From Balneolaceae bacterium (GTDB taxonomy: Bacteria > Bacteroidota > Rhodothermia > Balneolales > Balneolaceae): a DNA stretch of 64,000 nucleotides. The translations under genes and the position numbers were made by a program. Below are positions 27,508 through 36,255 of the stretch, in pieces (within the stretch, counting starts at the first letter, position 1; each line of letters begins with the position of its first letter). The notes below the pieces were generated by a model that worked only from the letters and a program-made list of their open reading frames with translations, did not search any database and was not told the DNA's origin. The stretch lies in NCBI GenBank assembly GCA_007693745.1, contig REDA01000048.1, forward strand, positions 16,849 through 80,848, read 5' to 3'.

Positions 27508-28497
27508 TCAGCTGTCGACAAGAAAATTACAACCACGCAATTCCGAGCCCTTCCATCTTCCCAGCACTTTAAACTCACCCTTGTCATTCATCACTCCTCT
27601 GTCGTCAGTAAGTATGAACGAGCAGGAATAGAAATTGGCAAGGTCAATAATTCCTATTTTCCCTTCTTCCCCCGGCTCACAGATCCGGAATGGATTTTCG
27701 GCATCTCTTACTGTAACCATTACCCAGGGTGGTGCCTCGAACCACTCCCCGGAAATCGCGTACATTTGACTTAACAATTCACACATTCCGTATTCCGAGT
27801 GAATCTGTTTTGCCGGAATGTCGAATCCATGAGAAAGAACGCTTCTCAATTCACTTCTTGTAATCTCTCTTCTGTATGTTTTCATACCTCCTGTCTCAAT
27901 CATATGCGAAGTCCGCGGCAATGTGAATGATTCAGATTCAATCAGATCAAGAAGTCCGAATGCAGCGCCAAACAGTATGGGTGTTTTGCCCCTGTCTGCA
28001 ATATTCTTAATGGATTGAATGGCCTTTTGAATCTCATTCATCCTGATAAACGCTGAAACCTGATCCGGATCACTGTGGATCAGGTACTCGGCCATATAAA
28101 TAAGTGATGAACTCTCATTCTCGCTGTAACCGGGAAGCAGGAATAAAACAGAATATCTCTCTTCCGGAAAATAACGGTTAAAAGTGATGTGTGCTGAAGT
28201 CTTGTATAACTGAGCATCCTGTACAAAATGCCTGCTTCTGGGGATTCCTGCAGTACCGCTGCTCTTGAAGCAGAGCGAAGGGGTTGTTTCAGTGCTCTTG
28301 ACAACGTGGTCCCGGAATGCCCGGATCGGCAAGAGCGGAATATCGGTCGGCTGTAATTCCAATGACTCTGAAATGCCCAGAGTTTTCACAAAATCACGAT
28401 ACATCCGATTATTGTGAAACTGAAACCTGAACACGTGACCCGTTTTTTCGGAAAAAGTGAATTTGTCAGAAAATATTGATTCCGGAAAGTCTGTCAT
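27508..28497 (-). CDS. LuxE-like acyl-protein synthetase / adenylate-forming enzyme
   Basis: A 329-residue protein of the LuxE family, related to phenylacetate-CoA ligases. The phosphate-binding motif is SLCFKSSGTAGIPRSRH. The stretch IHSEYGMCELLSQMY matches the later adenylation-domain YG.TE-type region. LuxE activates fatty acids as acyl-AMP and transfers them to a protein Cys in luminous bacteria. In non-luminous Bacteroidota-type genomes such proteins stand alone and their substrates are unknown. No luxCD genes are present. It lies just downstream of purD on the same strand (52 bp) and converges with purC. Confidence 0.75.
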   Translation of the reverse strand: MTDFPESIFSDKFTFSEKTGHVFRFQFHNNRMYRDFVKTLGISESLELQPTDIPLLPIRAFRDHVVKSTETTPSLCFKSSGTAGIPRSRHFVQDAQLYKTSAHITFNRYFPEERYSVLFLLPGYSENESSSLIYMAEYLIHSDPDQVSAFIRMNEIQKAIQSIKNIADRGKTPILFGAAFGLLDLIESESFTLPRTSHMIETGGMKTYRREITRSELRSVLSHGFDIPAKQIHSEYGMCELLSQMYAISGEWFEAPPWVMVTVRDAENPFRICEPGEEGKIGIIDLANFYSCSFILTDDRGVMNDKGEFKVLGRWKGSELRGCNFLVDS

Positions 28498-28549
28498 GTA
28501 GATTCATTACTGCAGGAAAAACAGTCTGCTTTCTAAATTGAAAGTTATG

Positions 28550-29833
28550 TCAAAATCTCTGCAATCCTTTGAAGCCAATATCTTTCCGATAATAGAGATT
28601 CTCAAATGAGATTTTATGAATTTCTGAATAGGCATGATCAATGGCCTCCTTCAGTGTGGCTCCGGAACCCACAACATTCAATACTCTTCCACCGGATGTG
28701 ATCAGCCTGTTATCTTTTTCTTCCACTCCGGCATGGAAGATCAGAAGTGATGGATCCACGCTATCCAACCCGCTTATCTCAAGCCCTTTTTGGTAACTGC
28801 CCGGATAACCCCCGCTGGCCAAAACCACACAGCAGCGGTAGACGGAATCAACCTGAATCGTTTTTTCATCCAGAGTCTGCTGTGTAGTGCTGAGCATCAG
28901 ATCCAGAAGATCGTTATTGAGTGATGGCAGAATTACCTGGCATTCGGGGTCTCCCAGGCGGCAGTTGTATTCAATTACTTTTGGCCCATTCCCGGTGATA
29001 ATTAAACCCACATAGAGTACACCAGAATAGGCAGCTTCCTCAAGCTGCATACCGGTAATTGTGGGATTGATGATTTTTTCCTTAATCTCCTGCAGTACTT
29101 CATCACTCACTACAGGTGCCGGAGAATAGCATCCCATTCCTCCTGTATTGGGCCCTGTGTCGCCCTCCCCTGCTCTTTTGTGATCCTGGGCGTTGTGAAG
29201 AATGTGAAATGTGTGACCATCCGAAAGAACAAATACTGAAGCCTCTTCACCCTGCAGAAATTCCTCCACCACAAGCCGGCTGGCGGCAGCTGAGAGAACC
29301 GGATCTTTTTTTATGGCAATAAGCTGCTGTTTCACTTCTTCCTCAGAGTAGCAGATAAATACCCCTTTCCCGGATGCGAGACCGTCGGCTTTAAGGACAA
29401 CCGGGTAAATATCACGAAGCTGTATAAATTTTAAAGCATCATCGTAATCAGACGCAGCAAAAACCTCATAGTCGGCAGTCGGAATATCGTATTTTACCAT
29501 AAAGTTCTTTGCGAACTCCTTGCTTCCTTCAAGAAGAGCCGCTTTTCGGCCCGGGCCAAACACAGGGATATCCTTTTTCTCAAGAAAATCCTTGATCCCT
29601 TCAACGAGTGGCTTTTCAGGCCCCACCACCACTAACTCTATGTCATGTTCTTCTGTAAATTTTGCGACTGCTTCAAAATCAAGCAGATCAATATTTACAT
29701 TGATACCATATTGCCTGGTCCCGGTATTACCGGGGGCAATATAGAGTGTATCCAACTTTTCAGATTGACTTAATTTCCAGGCAATGGCGTGTTCTCTTCC
29801 GCCATTGCCCAGTAACAGAACATTGTATTTCAT
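28550..29833 (-). CDS. purD: Phosphoribosylamine-glycine ligase (GAR synthetase)
   Basis: A 427-residue ATP-grasp enzyme joining glycine to phosphoribosylamine, the second step of purine synthesis. Motifs: VLLLGNGGREHAIAWKL at the start, VVVGPEKPLVEGI, PVVLKADGLASGKGV, EEFLQGEEASVF, and EYNCRLGDPECQVILPSL. Length is typical. It lies six bases downstream of tpiA on the minus strand, so the two are cotranscribed. The LuxE-like gene follows. Confidence 0.96.
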   Translation of the reverse strand: MKYNVLLLGNGGREHAIAWKLSQSEKLDTLYIAPGNTGTRQYGINVNIDLLDFEAVAKFTEEHDIELVVVGPEKPLVEGIKDFLEKKDIPVFGPGRKAALLEGSKEFAKNFMVKYDIPTADYEVFAASDYDDALKFIQLRDIYPVVLKADGLASGKGVFICYSEEEVKQQLIAIKKDPVLSAAASRLVVEEFLQGEEASVFVLSDGHTFHILHNAQDHKRAGEGDTGPNTGGMGCYSPAPVVSDEVLQEIKEKIINPTITGMQLEEAAYSGVLYVGLIITGNGPKVIEYNCRLGDPECQVILPSLNNDLLDLMLSTTQQTLDEKTIQVDSVYRCCVVLASGGYPGSYQKGLEISGLDSVDPSLLIFHAGVEEKDNRLITSGGRVLNVVGSGATLKEAIDHAYSEIHKISFENLYYRKDIGFKGLQRF

Positions 29834-29839
29834 AAAGTT

Positions 29840-30607
29840 TTAGATTGATTCCGCAGCTGAAAGAATCTCGCTGAAACTGTCAGCTTTTAAACTTGCTCCG
29901 CCGATCAGTCCTCCATCCACATCTGGTCTTGAGAGCAGATCAGCTGCATTATCTGGTTTCATGCTGCCACCATAGAGTATTCTGATTTTTTCAGCAACTT
30001 CACTGCCAAAATGCTCATTCAGTAACGTCCGGATATATTGATGCATATCCTGAGCCTGTTCCGGTGTTGCTGTCTCCCCGGTTCCAATAGCCCATACGGG
30101 TTCATACGCAACGACAAACTGATCAGAAACATCTCCACTCAAGGTATTCAGAACCGCATTCATCTGCTCTTTTACAACCTCTTTGTAGGTTCCTGCTTTT
30201 CTTTCAGAAAGTACTTCTCCAACACACACGATGGCCTTTAGGCCATCATTAATTACCTTCTTCGCTTTTTCGGCTACGAGATCACTGCTTTCATGGAAAT
30301 ACTCTCTTCGTTCAGAATGACCTACAATTACATATTCACAGCCTGTCTCTTTCAGCATGTCAGTACTCACCTCCCCTGTGAATGCTCCGTTATCTTCGGT
30401 ATGTACATTTTGTGCACCTGTCTTGAACGCACTATTTCCGAAAGCGGCTGCTACAGCCGGGATCGATACAAAAGGGGGACAAATGAGTGCCTCTGCCTGA
30501 AAAGATTTCCCCTCCCATGCCGCAACCAGTTCGGTTGCAATTTTTGAAGCTTCAGATGGTCCGGCATTCATCTTCCAGTTTCCGGCTATTAAAAATGTTC
30601 TCTTCAT
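29840..30607 (-). CDS. tpiA: Triosephosphate isomerase
   Basis: A 255-residue TIM-barrel enzyme interconverting DHAP and glyceraldehyde-3-phosphate. Catalytic residues are in order: Asn and Lys in IAGNWKMN, His in VIVGHSERREYF, Glu in VVAYEPVWAIGTG, and the phosphate-gripping YGGSMKPDN and GGASLKAD loops. Length is normal. It sits 12 bp downstream of a thioredoxin-fold lipoprotein gene and six bp upstream of purD, in a minus-strand operon. Confidence 0.97.
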   Translation of the reverse strand: MKRTFLIAGNWKMNAGPSEASKIATELVAAWEGKSFQAEALICPPFVSIPAVAAAFGNSAFKTGAQNVHTEDNGAFTGEVSTDMLKETGCEYVIVGHSERREYFHESSDLVAEKAKKVINDGLKAIVCVGEVLSERKAGTYKEVVKEQMNAVLNTLSGDVSDQFVVAYEPVWAIGTGETATPEQAQDMHQYIRTLLNEHFGSEVAEKIRILYGGSMKPDNAADLLSRPDVDGGLIGGASLKADSFSEILSAAESI

Positions 30608-30619
30608 AATTCTCTGATT

Positions 30620-31975
30620 TTATTGATTTGTTATTTGTTGCAGGCCGCGCACAATATCATCATATTCGTTTCCAATATACCTTCTGACAATATTTCCGTC
30701 TCTGTCTATCAGAAATCGGGTAGGTACGCGGGTTAAATTTAACGCATTCAAAATGGTTTCCGGATCGAATGAACCGGGTTCAGCAATTTTCCACTGCATA
30801 TTTCTTTCCGAGAAAAAGGCATTTATCATCAGTTCATTCGCCGCAAGGGGAATCGTGACTACTTCAAGACCGAAATTTTTATATAACTGATAAATTGCAA
30901 CGGTCCTGTCGTATTGCTGCTGATACAACAGGTTATCCAGTCTCGTGATCTCTATAAGTAAAGGGTTTCCGGTCAGATCCGATGTAGTGACATAATCGCC
31001 ATTGATGACCCGAAAGGAAATCGGAGGAAACGGATTTCCCGGAGCAAGGAACTCGAGATCAAATCGTGTATTTTCGGCCCAATCCATAGCCACAGGATTA
31101 TCACCAAACTCATTTGTAAACCGATTGAGCAGTTGGTCAGCCTCAACAATCCGGCTGCTGTCATAAAGCAATTCGATCATCTGTACATCAATTTCAATAC
31201 GATTCAATTCGCCTGTGGACTCATTTCTCAGCATAATCAGATAGTCCAGTGCAGCGTCAAGTCCCTCCGATTCGGCTACATATTCGATAAGTACACCTCT
31301 CGTCTCATTTGAGAGTGATCCGCTTCGGTTTCTGAACTCTTCCGCCCGTTCAAGCATTTGGGCATCGTTCCAATCCCTCAGGATTGAGACCGCCATTTCA
31401 CCTGCAACTCTGCCTGCATAGCTTCCCGGATACTCCTCATACAATTCCCAGTAGATATCACTCCATTTTTCAATTTCAGCCTGAATACTGTCCGCAGATG
31501 AGATCGCCCCGGCATTAATGAAATTCACAACCCTGTTGAATCCGCGATCCACTCTTTCATAGATCTCAAGTACATCATGCTCCCTTGAGCTGATTTCAAC
31601 AGTGCCTGAAACATTCGGCAGTACAGCCTGCACTGAAAGTGTGTCATTTTTTGAGAAAATGACATTCAGAATACCAAATACATTCTGATTCCGGCTGATA
31701 ATCAACGGGTAAAAATCAGATTCCGAAAAGCGGGCGGTTCCGCTGAAAGAACCTGAAGTATCGGTAACGGCAACGAAAAGTGTATCCGTGATCCCGTCTC
31801 TGTTTACTATTGTGGACAAGATCTGAATGCCGCTGAAATCGCCACTTCGGTCAAGTTGAGAATCCACTGTAATCACACCCTGTATTATGGTCGTGTAATC
31901 GGGATCTTCCCTGTCACCTGCACAGGACCATAAAAAGAGAACAAGCAGAGCTGAAATAATTATTCTGAAAGGCAT
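30620..31975 (-). CDS. Lipoprotein with C-terminal thioredoxin-like (TlpA-type) domain lacking CxxC
   Basis: A 451-residue protein with a lipoprotein signal (IIISALLVLFLWSC). The N-terminal domain of about 100 residues looks like the beta-rich DUF4369-type domain that precedes thioredoxin domains in Bacteroidota. A helical middle follows. The C-terminal region from about 310 has a TlpA-like plan: NPFPPISFRVINGDYVTTSDLTG, a beta strand LLIEITRLDN, and the cis-proline region TRVPTRFLIDRDGNIVRRYIG. Where the WCxPC motif should be there is TRLDNLLYQQQ, so both active cysteines are missing and redox activity is unlikely. It heads or sits in an operon with tpiA and purD. Confidence 0.7.
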   Translation of the reverse strand: MPFRIIISALLVLFLWSCAGDREDPDYTTIIQGVITVDSQLDRSGDFSGIQILSTIVNRDGITDTLFVAVTDTSGSFSGTARFSESDFYPLIISRNQNVFGILNVIFSKNDTLSVQAVLPNVSGTVEISSREHDVLEIYERVDRGFNRVVNFINAGAISSADSIQAEIEKWSDIYWELYEEYPGSYAGRVAGEMAVSILRDWNDAQMLERAEEFRNRSGSLSNETRGVLIEYVAESEGLDAALDYLIMLRNESTGELNRIEIDVQMIELLYDSSRIVEADQLLNRFTNEFGDNPVAMDWAENTRFDLEFLAPGNPFPPISFRVINGDYVTTSDLTGNPLLIEITRLDNLLYQQQYDRTVAIYQLYKNFGLEVVTIPLAANELMINAFFSERNMQWKIAEPGSFDPETILNALNLTRVPTRFLIDRDGNIVRRYIGNEYDDIVRGLQQITNQ

Positions 31976-32005
31976 AGGGTGTCAGAAATGAGATAAAATT
32001 AAAAT

Positions 32006-33457
32006 TTAATCATTTTCAAGTTCATGCATCAACAGATCTTTAACCTGTTTGGGATTGGCTTTTCCTCCCGATTGTTTCATAACCTGGCCCACAAAGAAAC
32101 CCATCAGCGCTTTTTTTCCGTCCCTGTATCGTTGTACTTCATCAGGGTTATTTTCCAGAATTTGTTTGATGATCGGTTCAATAAATGCGTTTTCCGATAC
32201 CTGAATCAAATTGAGTGCTTCCGCAAGCTCTGCTGCACTCTTTCCGGAAGTAATCATTTCATTGAAAATAGTCTGCATAGCAGAAGAATTGATCCTGTCC
32301 TCAATTTTTAGGGAAATGAGACCGGCAAGTGCCCCTGGTGTGACTGAAAACTCCTGTATCGGCAGATTCTTCTCGTTCAGAACACGCAGCACCTCCGTCA
32401 AAATCAGATTGGCGACAGCTTTGGGTTCATTCAGAATTGACAGCACATCTTCGAAATAATCTGCAAGTAACCGGCTCTCTGTAAGCGTTTCAGCATCACT
32501 CTCACTCAAACCCAGGTCATGAACCATTCTTTTCCTTCTCATATCCGGAAGTTCCGGCAACTCTGCTTGTACCTGACTCATGAATGCCTGGGTGATCACG
32601 ATCGGAGGAAGATCCGGTTCGGGAAAATAACGGTAGTCGTGAGCCTCCTCCTTGGACCGCATTTTGCGGGTTTCCAGTTTAGCCGGATCCCAGAGCAGTG
32701 TCTGCTGTACAACTTCACCACCAGATTCCACAAGTTCAATCTGACGCTCAATCTCGTAGCTGATAGCCCTTTCAACATTTCTGAAAGAGTTCATATTCTT
32801 TAATTCAGTCCTGGTACCGAACTCTTTCTGTCCTCTCGGCCTGATTGAGACGTTTGCATCGCAACGAAGACTGCCCTCCTCCATATTTCCGTCGCAGATT
32901 TCAAGATACTGCACAATCTGTCTGATTTTCTTAAGATAGGCGTAAGCCTCCTGGGGTGTTCTCAAATCGGGTTCCGACACAATTTCAATCAGGGGTGTGC
33001 CTGCGCGATTGAGATCAATGAGTGTATGATAAGGATCCTGATCATGAATCGATTTTCCGGCATCCTCTTCCATATGTATTCGCGTAATACCGATTCGCTT
33101 ATCATACTCATCCAGTTCGATAACAATCTCTCCGCCATAACAGATCGGTGTCTCAAACTGGGAGATCTGATACCCTTTCGGAAGGTCGGGATAAAAATAG
33201 TTTTTTCTTGCAAAGATAGATTTTTCAGAAACCGAACATCCAGTTGCAAGACCCATTCGCACTGTATAGCGTACAAGATTTTCATTCAGAACCGGAAGCG
33301 TTCCGGGATGTCCGAGGCAGAGAGGGGTAACCTGGGTATTGGGCGCACCGCCATAATCCGGAGAGACTGCAGCAAATGCCTTGGTTTGCGTTAGCAGCTG
33401 TGCATGGACCTCAAGTCCGATTACAGCTTCATATTTTTCACTAGAAATTGTTGACAT
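32006..33457 (-). CDS. gatB: Aspartyl/glutamyl-tRNA(Asn/Gln) amidotransferase subunit B
   Basis: A 483-residue subunit of the GatCAB transamidosome, which converts misacylated Glu-tRNA(Gln) or Asp-tRNA(Asn) to the amide form. Signatures are EAVIGLEVHAQLLT, LGHPGTLPVLNE, RKNYFYPDLPKGYQISQFE, the LIEIVSEPDLRTPQEA segment, and DYRYFPEPDLPPI. The C-terminal YqeY-like tail ends in VGQVMKQSGGKANPKQVKDLL. Length is as expected. It is divergent from pdxA (156 bp apart). gatA and gatC are not in the window. Confidence 0.96.
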   Translation of the reverse strand: MSTISSEKYEAVIGLEVHAQLLTQTKAFAAVSPDYGGAPNTQVTPLCLGHPGTLPVLNENLVRYTVRMGLATGCSVSEKSIFARKNYFYPDLPKGYQISQFETPICYGGEIVIELDEYDKRIGITRIHMEEDAGKSIHDQDPYHTLIDLNRAGTPLIEIVSEPDLRTPQEAYAYLKKIRQIVQYLEICDGNMEEGSLRCDANVSIRPRGQKEFGTRTELKNMNSFRNVERAISYEIERQIELVESGGEVVQQTLLWDPAKLETRKMRSKEEAHDYRYFPEPDLPPIVITQAFMSQVQAELPELPDMRRKRMVHDLGLSESDAETLTESRLLADYFEDVLSILNEPKAVANLILTEVLRVLNEKNLPIQEFSVTPGALAGLISLKIEDRINSSAMQTIFNEMITSGKSAAELAEALNLIQVSENAFIEPIIKQILENNPDEVQRYRDGKKALMGFFVGQVMKQSGGKANPKQVKDLLMHELEND

Positions 33458-33613
33458 AAATCTAATTTTTCAAACATCAGAACTGTGTAAAGATAACAAA
33501 GTAAACAGAGAAAGATACAGTGAATATGGCGTCTGTTTGAATCAAATCCTCAAATTTACTTTGAGATGCCAAAGCAGGCTTTCAAGGCGCTGTTCAGTTT
33601 CATATTTTAAAGC

Positions 33614-34615
33614 ATGAATCCAGTCATTGCCATTACGATGGGCGACTACAACGGGATTGGTCCGGAAGTTGCTGCCAAATCACTGCTGAAAATTGATACT
33701 AAAGCTTCAACACCCGTATGGATAGGCACACCTTCAGTTCTGGATAAGGTGATAGCACAGTATGGTCTCCCGCTCTTATATCATCTGGCCTCAGATATTT
33801 ACGATATTAAAGAGCAACATGTAAATCTGCTGCCTCTGCAATCCGGGCATCAGGAAGCAGTGATTAGTTACGGCACCGTTTCCGGTTTGGCAGGCGCCCT
33901 GGCCATGAAAAGTATCGAGTTTACTACAGAGTTATGCATGAACCGTACTGTCTCAGCAATGGTCACTTCACCGATCTCAAAAGAGGCTCTCTCTCTTGCC
34001 TCCTGCAGGTTTCCGGGACATACTGAATACCTCGCAAGCCTTACCGGAAGCAAAGAGGTCCTCATGATCCTGACCTCCGACCGGCTCACCGTTGCACTTT
34101 GTACAATTCACCTGCCTTTAAAAAATGTTGCCGGGCAGATCACCGATGAAGTACTGACCCGGAATCTGACTCTGTTTATGAACAGTTTAAAAAAAGATTT
34201 AGGCATTGAATCACCAACTATAGCGGTTCTGGCTTTGAACCCCCACGCCGGAGACGGCGGGATTCTCGGAACCGAAGAGACCGATTTGATTCGGCCGGCT
34301 CTTCAAAAACTTAATGATAAGGCAACTCGCTTTGAGGGCCCCTTCCCTGCCGATGGTTTCTTCGCATCTGCTGCATATGAAAACTATGACGGAATTTTTG
34401 CCATGTATCATGATCAGGGCCTGATTCCTTTTAAAATGCTCAGTTTTGGCGGTGGTGTTAACTTCACAGCCGGGCTTCCCATCATCCGGACATCGCCGGA
34501 TCATGGAACTGCTTTTGGAATAGCCGGTAAGGGAACCGCAGACTCTTCTTCTTTCCTGGAAGCTTATCACCTTGCGCTGAAGATGGTTCTTAACAGAAAC
34601 AGTTTCCATCAATAG
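33614..34615 (+). CDS. pdxA: 4-hydroxythreonine-4-phosphate dehydrogenase
   Basis: A 333-residue NAD-dependent enzyme of the DXP-dependent pyridoxal-phosphate pathway. Family motifs: VIAITMGDYNGIGPEVAAKSL, VTSPISKEALSLA followed by GHTEYLA, ALNPHAGDGGILGTEE, and MYHDQGLIPFKMLSFGGGVNFTAGLPIIRTSPDHGTAF-type sequence, whose His and Asp residues bind metal. Length is normal. A methyltransferase gene begins 11 bp downstream, so they share a transcript with ftsE. Confidence 0.95.
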   Translation: MNPVIAITMGDYNGIGPEVAAKSLLKIDTKASTPVWIGTPSVLDKVIAQYGLPLLYHLASDIYDIKEQHVNLLPLQSGHQEAVISYGTVSGLAGALAMKSIEFTTELCMNRTVSAMVTSPISKEALSLASCRFPGHTEYLASLTGSKEVLMILTSDRLTVALCTIHLPLKNVAGQITDEVLTRNLTLFMNSLKKDLGIESPTIAVLALNPHAGDGGILGTEETDLIRPALQKLNDKATRFEGPFPADGFFASAAYENYDGIFAMYHDQGLIPFKMLSFGGGVNFTAGLPIIRTSPDHGTAFGIAGKGTADSSSFLEAYHLALKMVLNRNSFHQ

Positions 34616-34626
34616 AAACGTACTCC

Positions 34627-35394
34627 ATGAGCTCTGAGACAGAAACACTTCCCTACTCCGTATTAGCCGATATCTATGATCAGGTGATGTCTGACGTAGA
34701 TTATGAGACCTGGGCAGACTATCTGGATGAAATTATTCTGACGCACCATCCGAATGCTCTGTCACTTCTTGAGCTTGCCTGCGGAACCGGAAACATTGCC
34801 CTTACACTGGAAGAACTGGACCAATACAACATCAAGGCAACAGACCTGTCTGAATCCATGATACGGGTAGCAAAAACGAAAGGAGTTCAAATTTCTTCAG
34901 CCGTTGACTTTCAGGTTATGGATTTTTTAGAGCCGGACATTCATGAATCCTTCGATGTTATTTACATGACATTTGACAGTCTTAATTATCTGCATAAAGA
35001 GCAGGAAATTCTTCGTTTGCACGATAATGCAAAACGATTACTTAACAGAGACGGTATATTTATTTATGACTTCACAACACCCCGTAACTCCCGTAAAGCC
35101 ATACAGTTTCTGAACTATGAAAACAGAACTCTGGAAAACGGCATCAGATTCAGCCGAAACAGTACCTATGATGCGAAATTAAGGGTACACAGCAACGAAT
35201 TTCTTATCGAAAAAGAGAGTACATTTAACCGGACTGAGATCTATCGGGAGGTACACCTTCAGAAAATATACACCCTCGGTCAGATCACTGAAATGATCAG
35301 AAAAACAGAGTTTACAATTTTGGATGCATATAATAGTTTTACCCTGGAACCCGCAACGGATTTGAGCCTCAGGGTAACAATGGTACTGCAATGA
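34627..35394 (+). CDS. Class I SAM-dependent methyltransferase
   Basis: A 255-residue cytosolic protein with a Rossmann-type methyltransferase core: LLELACGTGNIALTLEE (motif I, SAM binding), KATDLSESMIRVAK (motif II acidic end) and FDVIYMTFDSLNYL (motif IV region). The substrate cannot be told. It lies between pdxA and ftsE; its TGA overlaps an ATG of the ftsE-like gene (ATGA), suggesting coupled translation. Confidence 0.88.
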   Translation: MSSETETLPYSVLADIYDQVMSDVDYETWADYLDEIILTHHPNALSLLELACGTGNIALTLEELDQYNIKATDLSESMIRVAKTKGVQISSAVDFQVMDFLEPDIHESFDVIYMTFDSLNYLHKEQEILRLHDNAKRLLNRDGIFIYDFTTPRNSRKAIQFLNYENRTLENGIRFSRNSTYDAKLRVHSNEFLIEKESTFNRTEIYREVHLQKIYTLGQITEMIRKTEFTILDAYNSFTLEPATDLSLRVTMVLQ

Positions 35395-36101
35395 CCGGGG
35401 ATACGATGATGAACAGCGCAAAAGTTATTGAACTGAGTAACGTTTCCGTCTCATTTTCACGTAATGAGGTTCTGAAGGAAGTCAATTTTCAACTTGAAAC
35501 CGGTGAATTCTGCTATGTAATAGGGAAAACCGGTGCGGGAAAAAGTTCTTTTTTGAAACTCTTGTACCGGGATCTTCTTCCGGATAACGGCCTGGTTTAC
35601 GTGGCCGGTTATGAGGTATCGAATCTGCCTGACAAGCAGGTACCCTTTCTGAGGAGACGAATTGGTGTGGTTTTTCAGGATTTTCAGCTGCTGCCCGACC
35701 GAAATGTTTTCGACAACATCGCCTTTGCCCTTCAGGTAACCGGTAACAGTAAATCATTCATCAAGCAGCGCGTTCTTGAGGTTTTAGGTCTGGTGGGATT
35801 AAGTCACCGCAGAAACGGCATGCCGGATGACTTGTCGGGCGGGGAAAAACAGAGAGTGGTTATAGCCAGGGCTCTTGCAAACGAACCGAGACTGCTGCTT
35901 GCGGATGAACCCACCGGTAACCTGGATCCTGAGGTAAGCGGATCCATCATTGAGCTGCTGCAGCAAATTAACAACAGGGGAATGGCAGTTCTGATGGTTA
36001 CTCACGATTTTGATATGATTCGAAAGTATCCGTGCAGAACTGTGAGGATTGCCGATGGCAAACTGGATGAAGTGAACATCCATTCCAGAACCATCAGATA
36101 A
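35391..36101 (+). CDS. ftsE: FtsE-type ABC transporter ATP-binding protein
   Basis: A 236-residue ABC ATPase. Walker A is VIGKTGAGKSSFLKLL, the Q-loop is VVFQDFQLL, the signature motif is LSGGEKQRVVIARALA, Walker B is LLLADEPTGNLDP, and the switch His is in VTHDFDMI. The order and spacing are those of FtsE, which with FtsX regulates cell-wall hydrolases at the division site. No ftsX gene is next to it, so related LolD-like roles remain possible. The frame starts at the ATG overlapping the methyltransferase stop. ATGs at 35406 and 35409, preceded by GGGGA, are equally likely starts. Confidence 0.88.
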   Translation: MTGDTMMNSAKVIELSNVSVSFSRNEVLKEVNFQLETGEFCYVIGKTGAGKSSFLKLLYRDLLPDNGLVYVAGYEVSNLPDKQVPFLRRRIGVVFQDFQLLPDRNVFDNIAFALQVTGNSKSFIKQRVLEVLGLVGLSHRRNGMPDDLSGGEKQRVVIARALANEPRLLLADEPTGNLDPEVSGSIIELLQQINNRGMAVLMVTHDFDMIRKYPCRTVRIADGKLDEVNIHSRTIR

Positions 36102-36255
36102 GATCCTTTCCCCCTTTTGCTGATCCGGTTATTTTTTGGGACCAGATGAATTCCGGTGGATGAACAGTGAAGCCAGATAAAACGCCCTTAAAATCCGAAC
36201 GGGTATTTGTTTATGTAAACCCTCAATTCGAACAGGAAGAAGGTTTTAACAGAAA

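Noticed and set aside
27508..28497. Bioluminescence (lux) operon
   Set aside because: Only a LuxE-like gene is present; luciferase and reductase genes are absent, and orphan LuxE relatives are common in this group.
30960..31975. Classical redox-active TlpA/ResA annotation
   Set aside because: No CxxC motif is present in the thioredoxin-like part, so a thiol-oxidoreductase call is not supported.
36102..36255. Intrinsic terminator between ftsE and the agmatine deiminase gene
   Set aside because: I looked for a GC-rich stem followed by T residues on both strands in these 154 bp and found none that was convincing.
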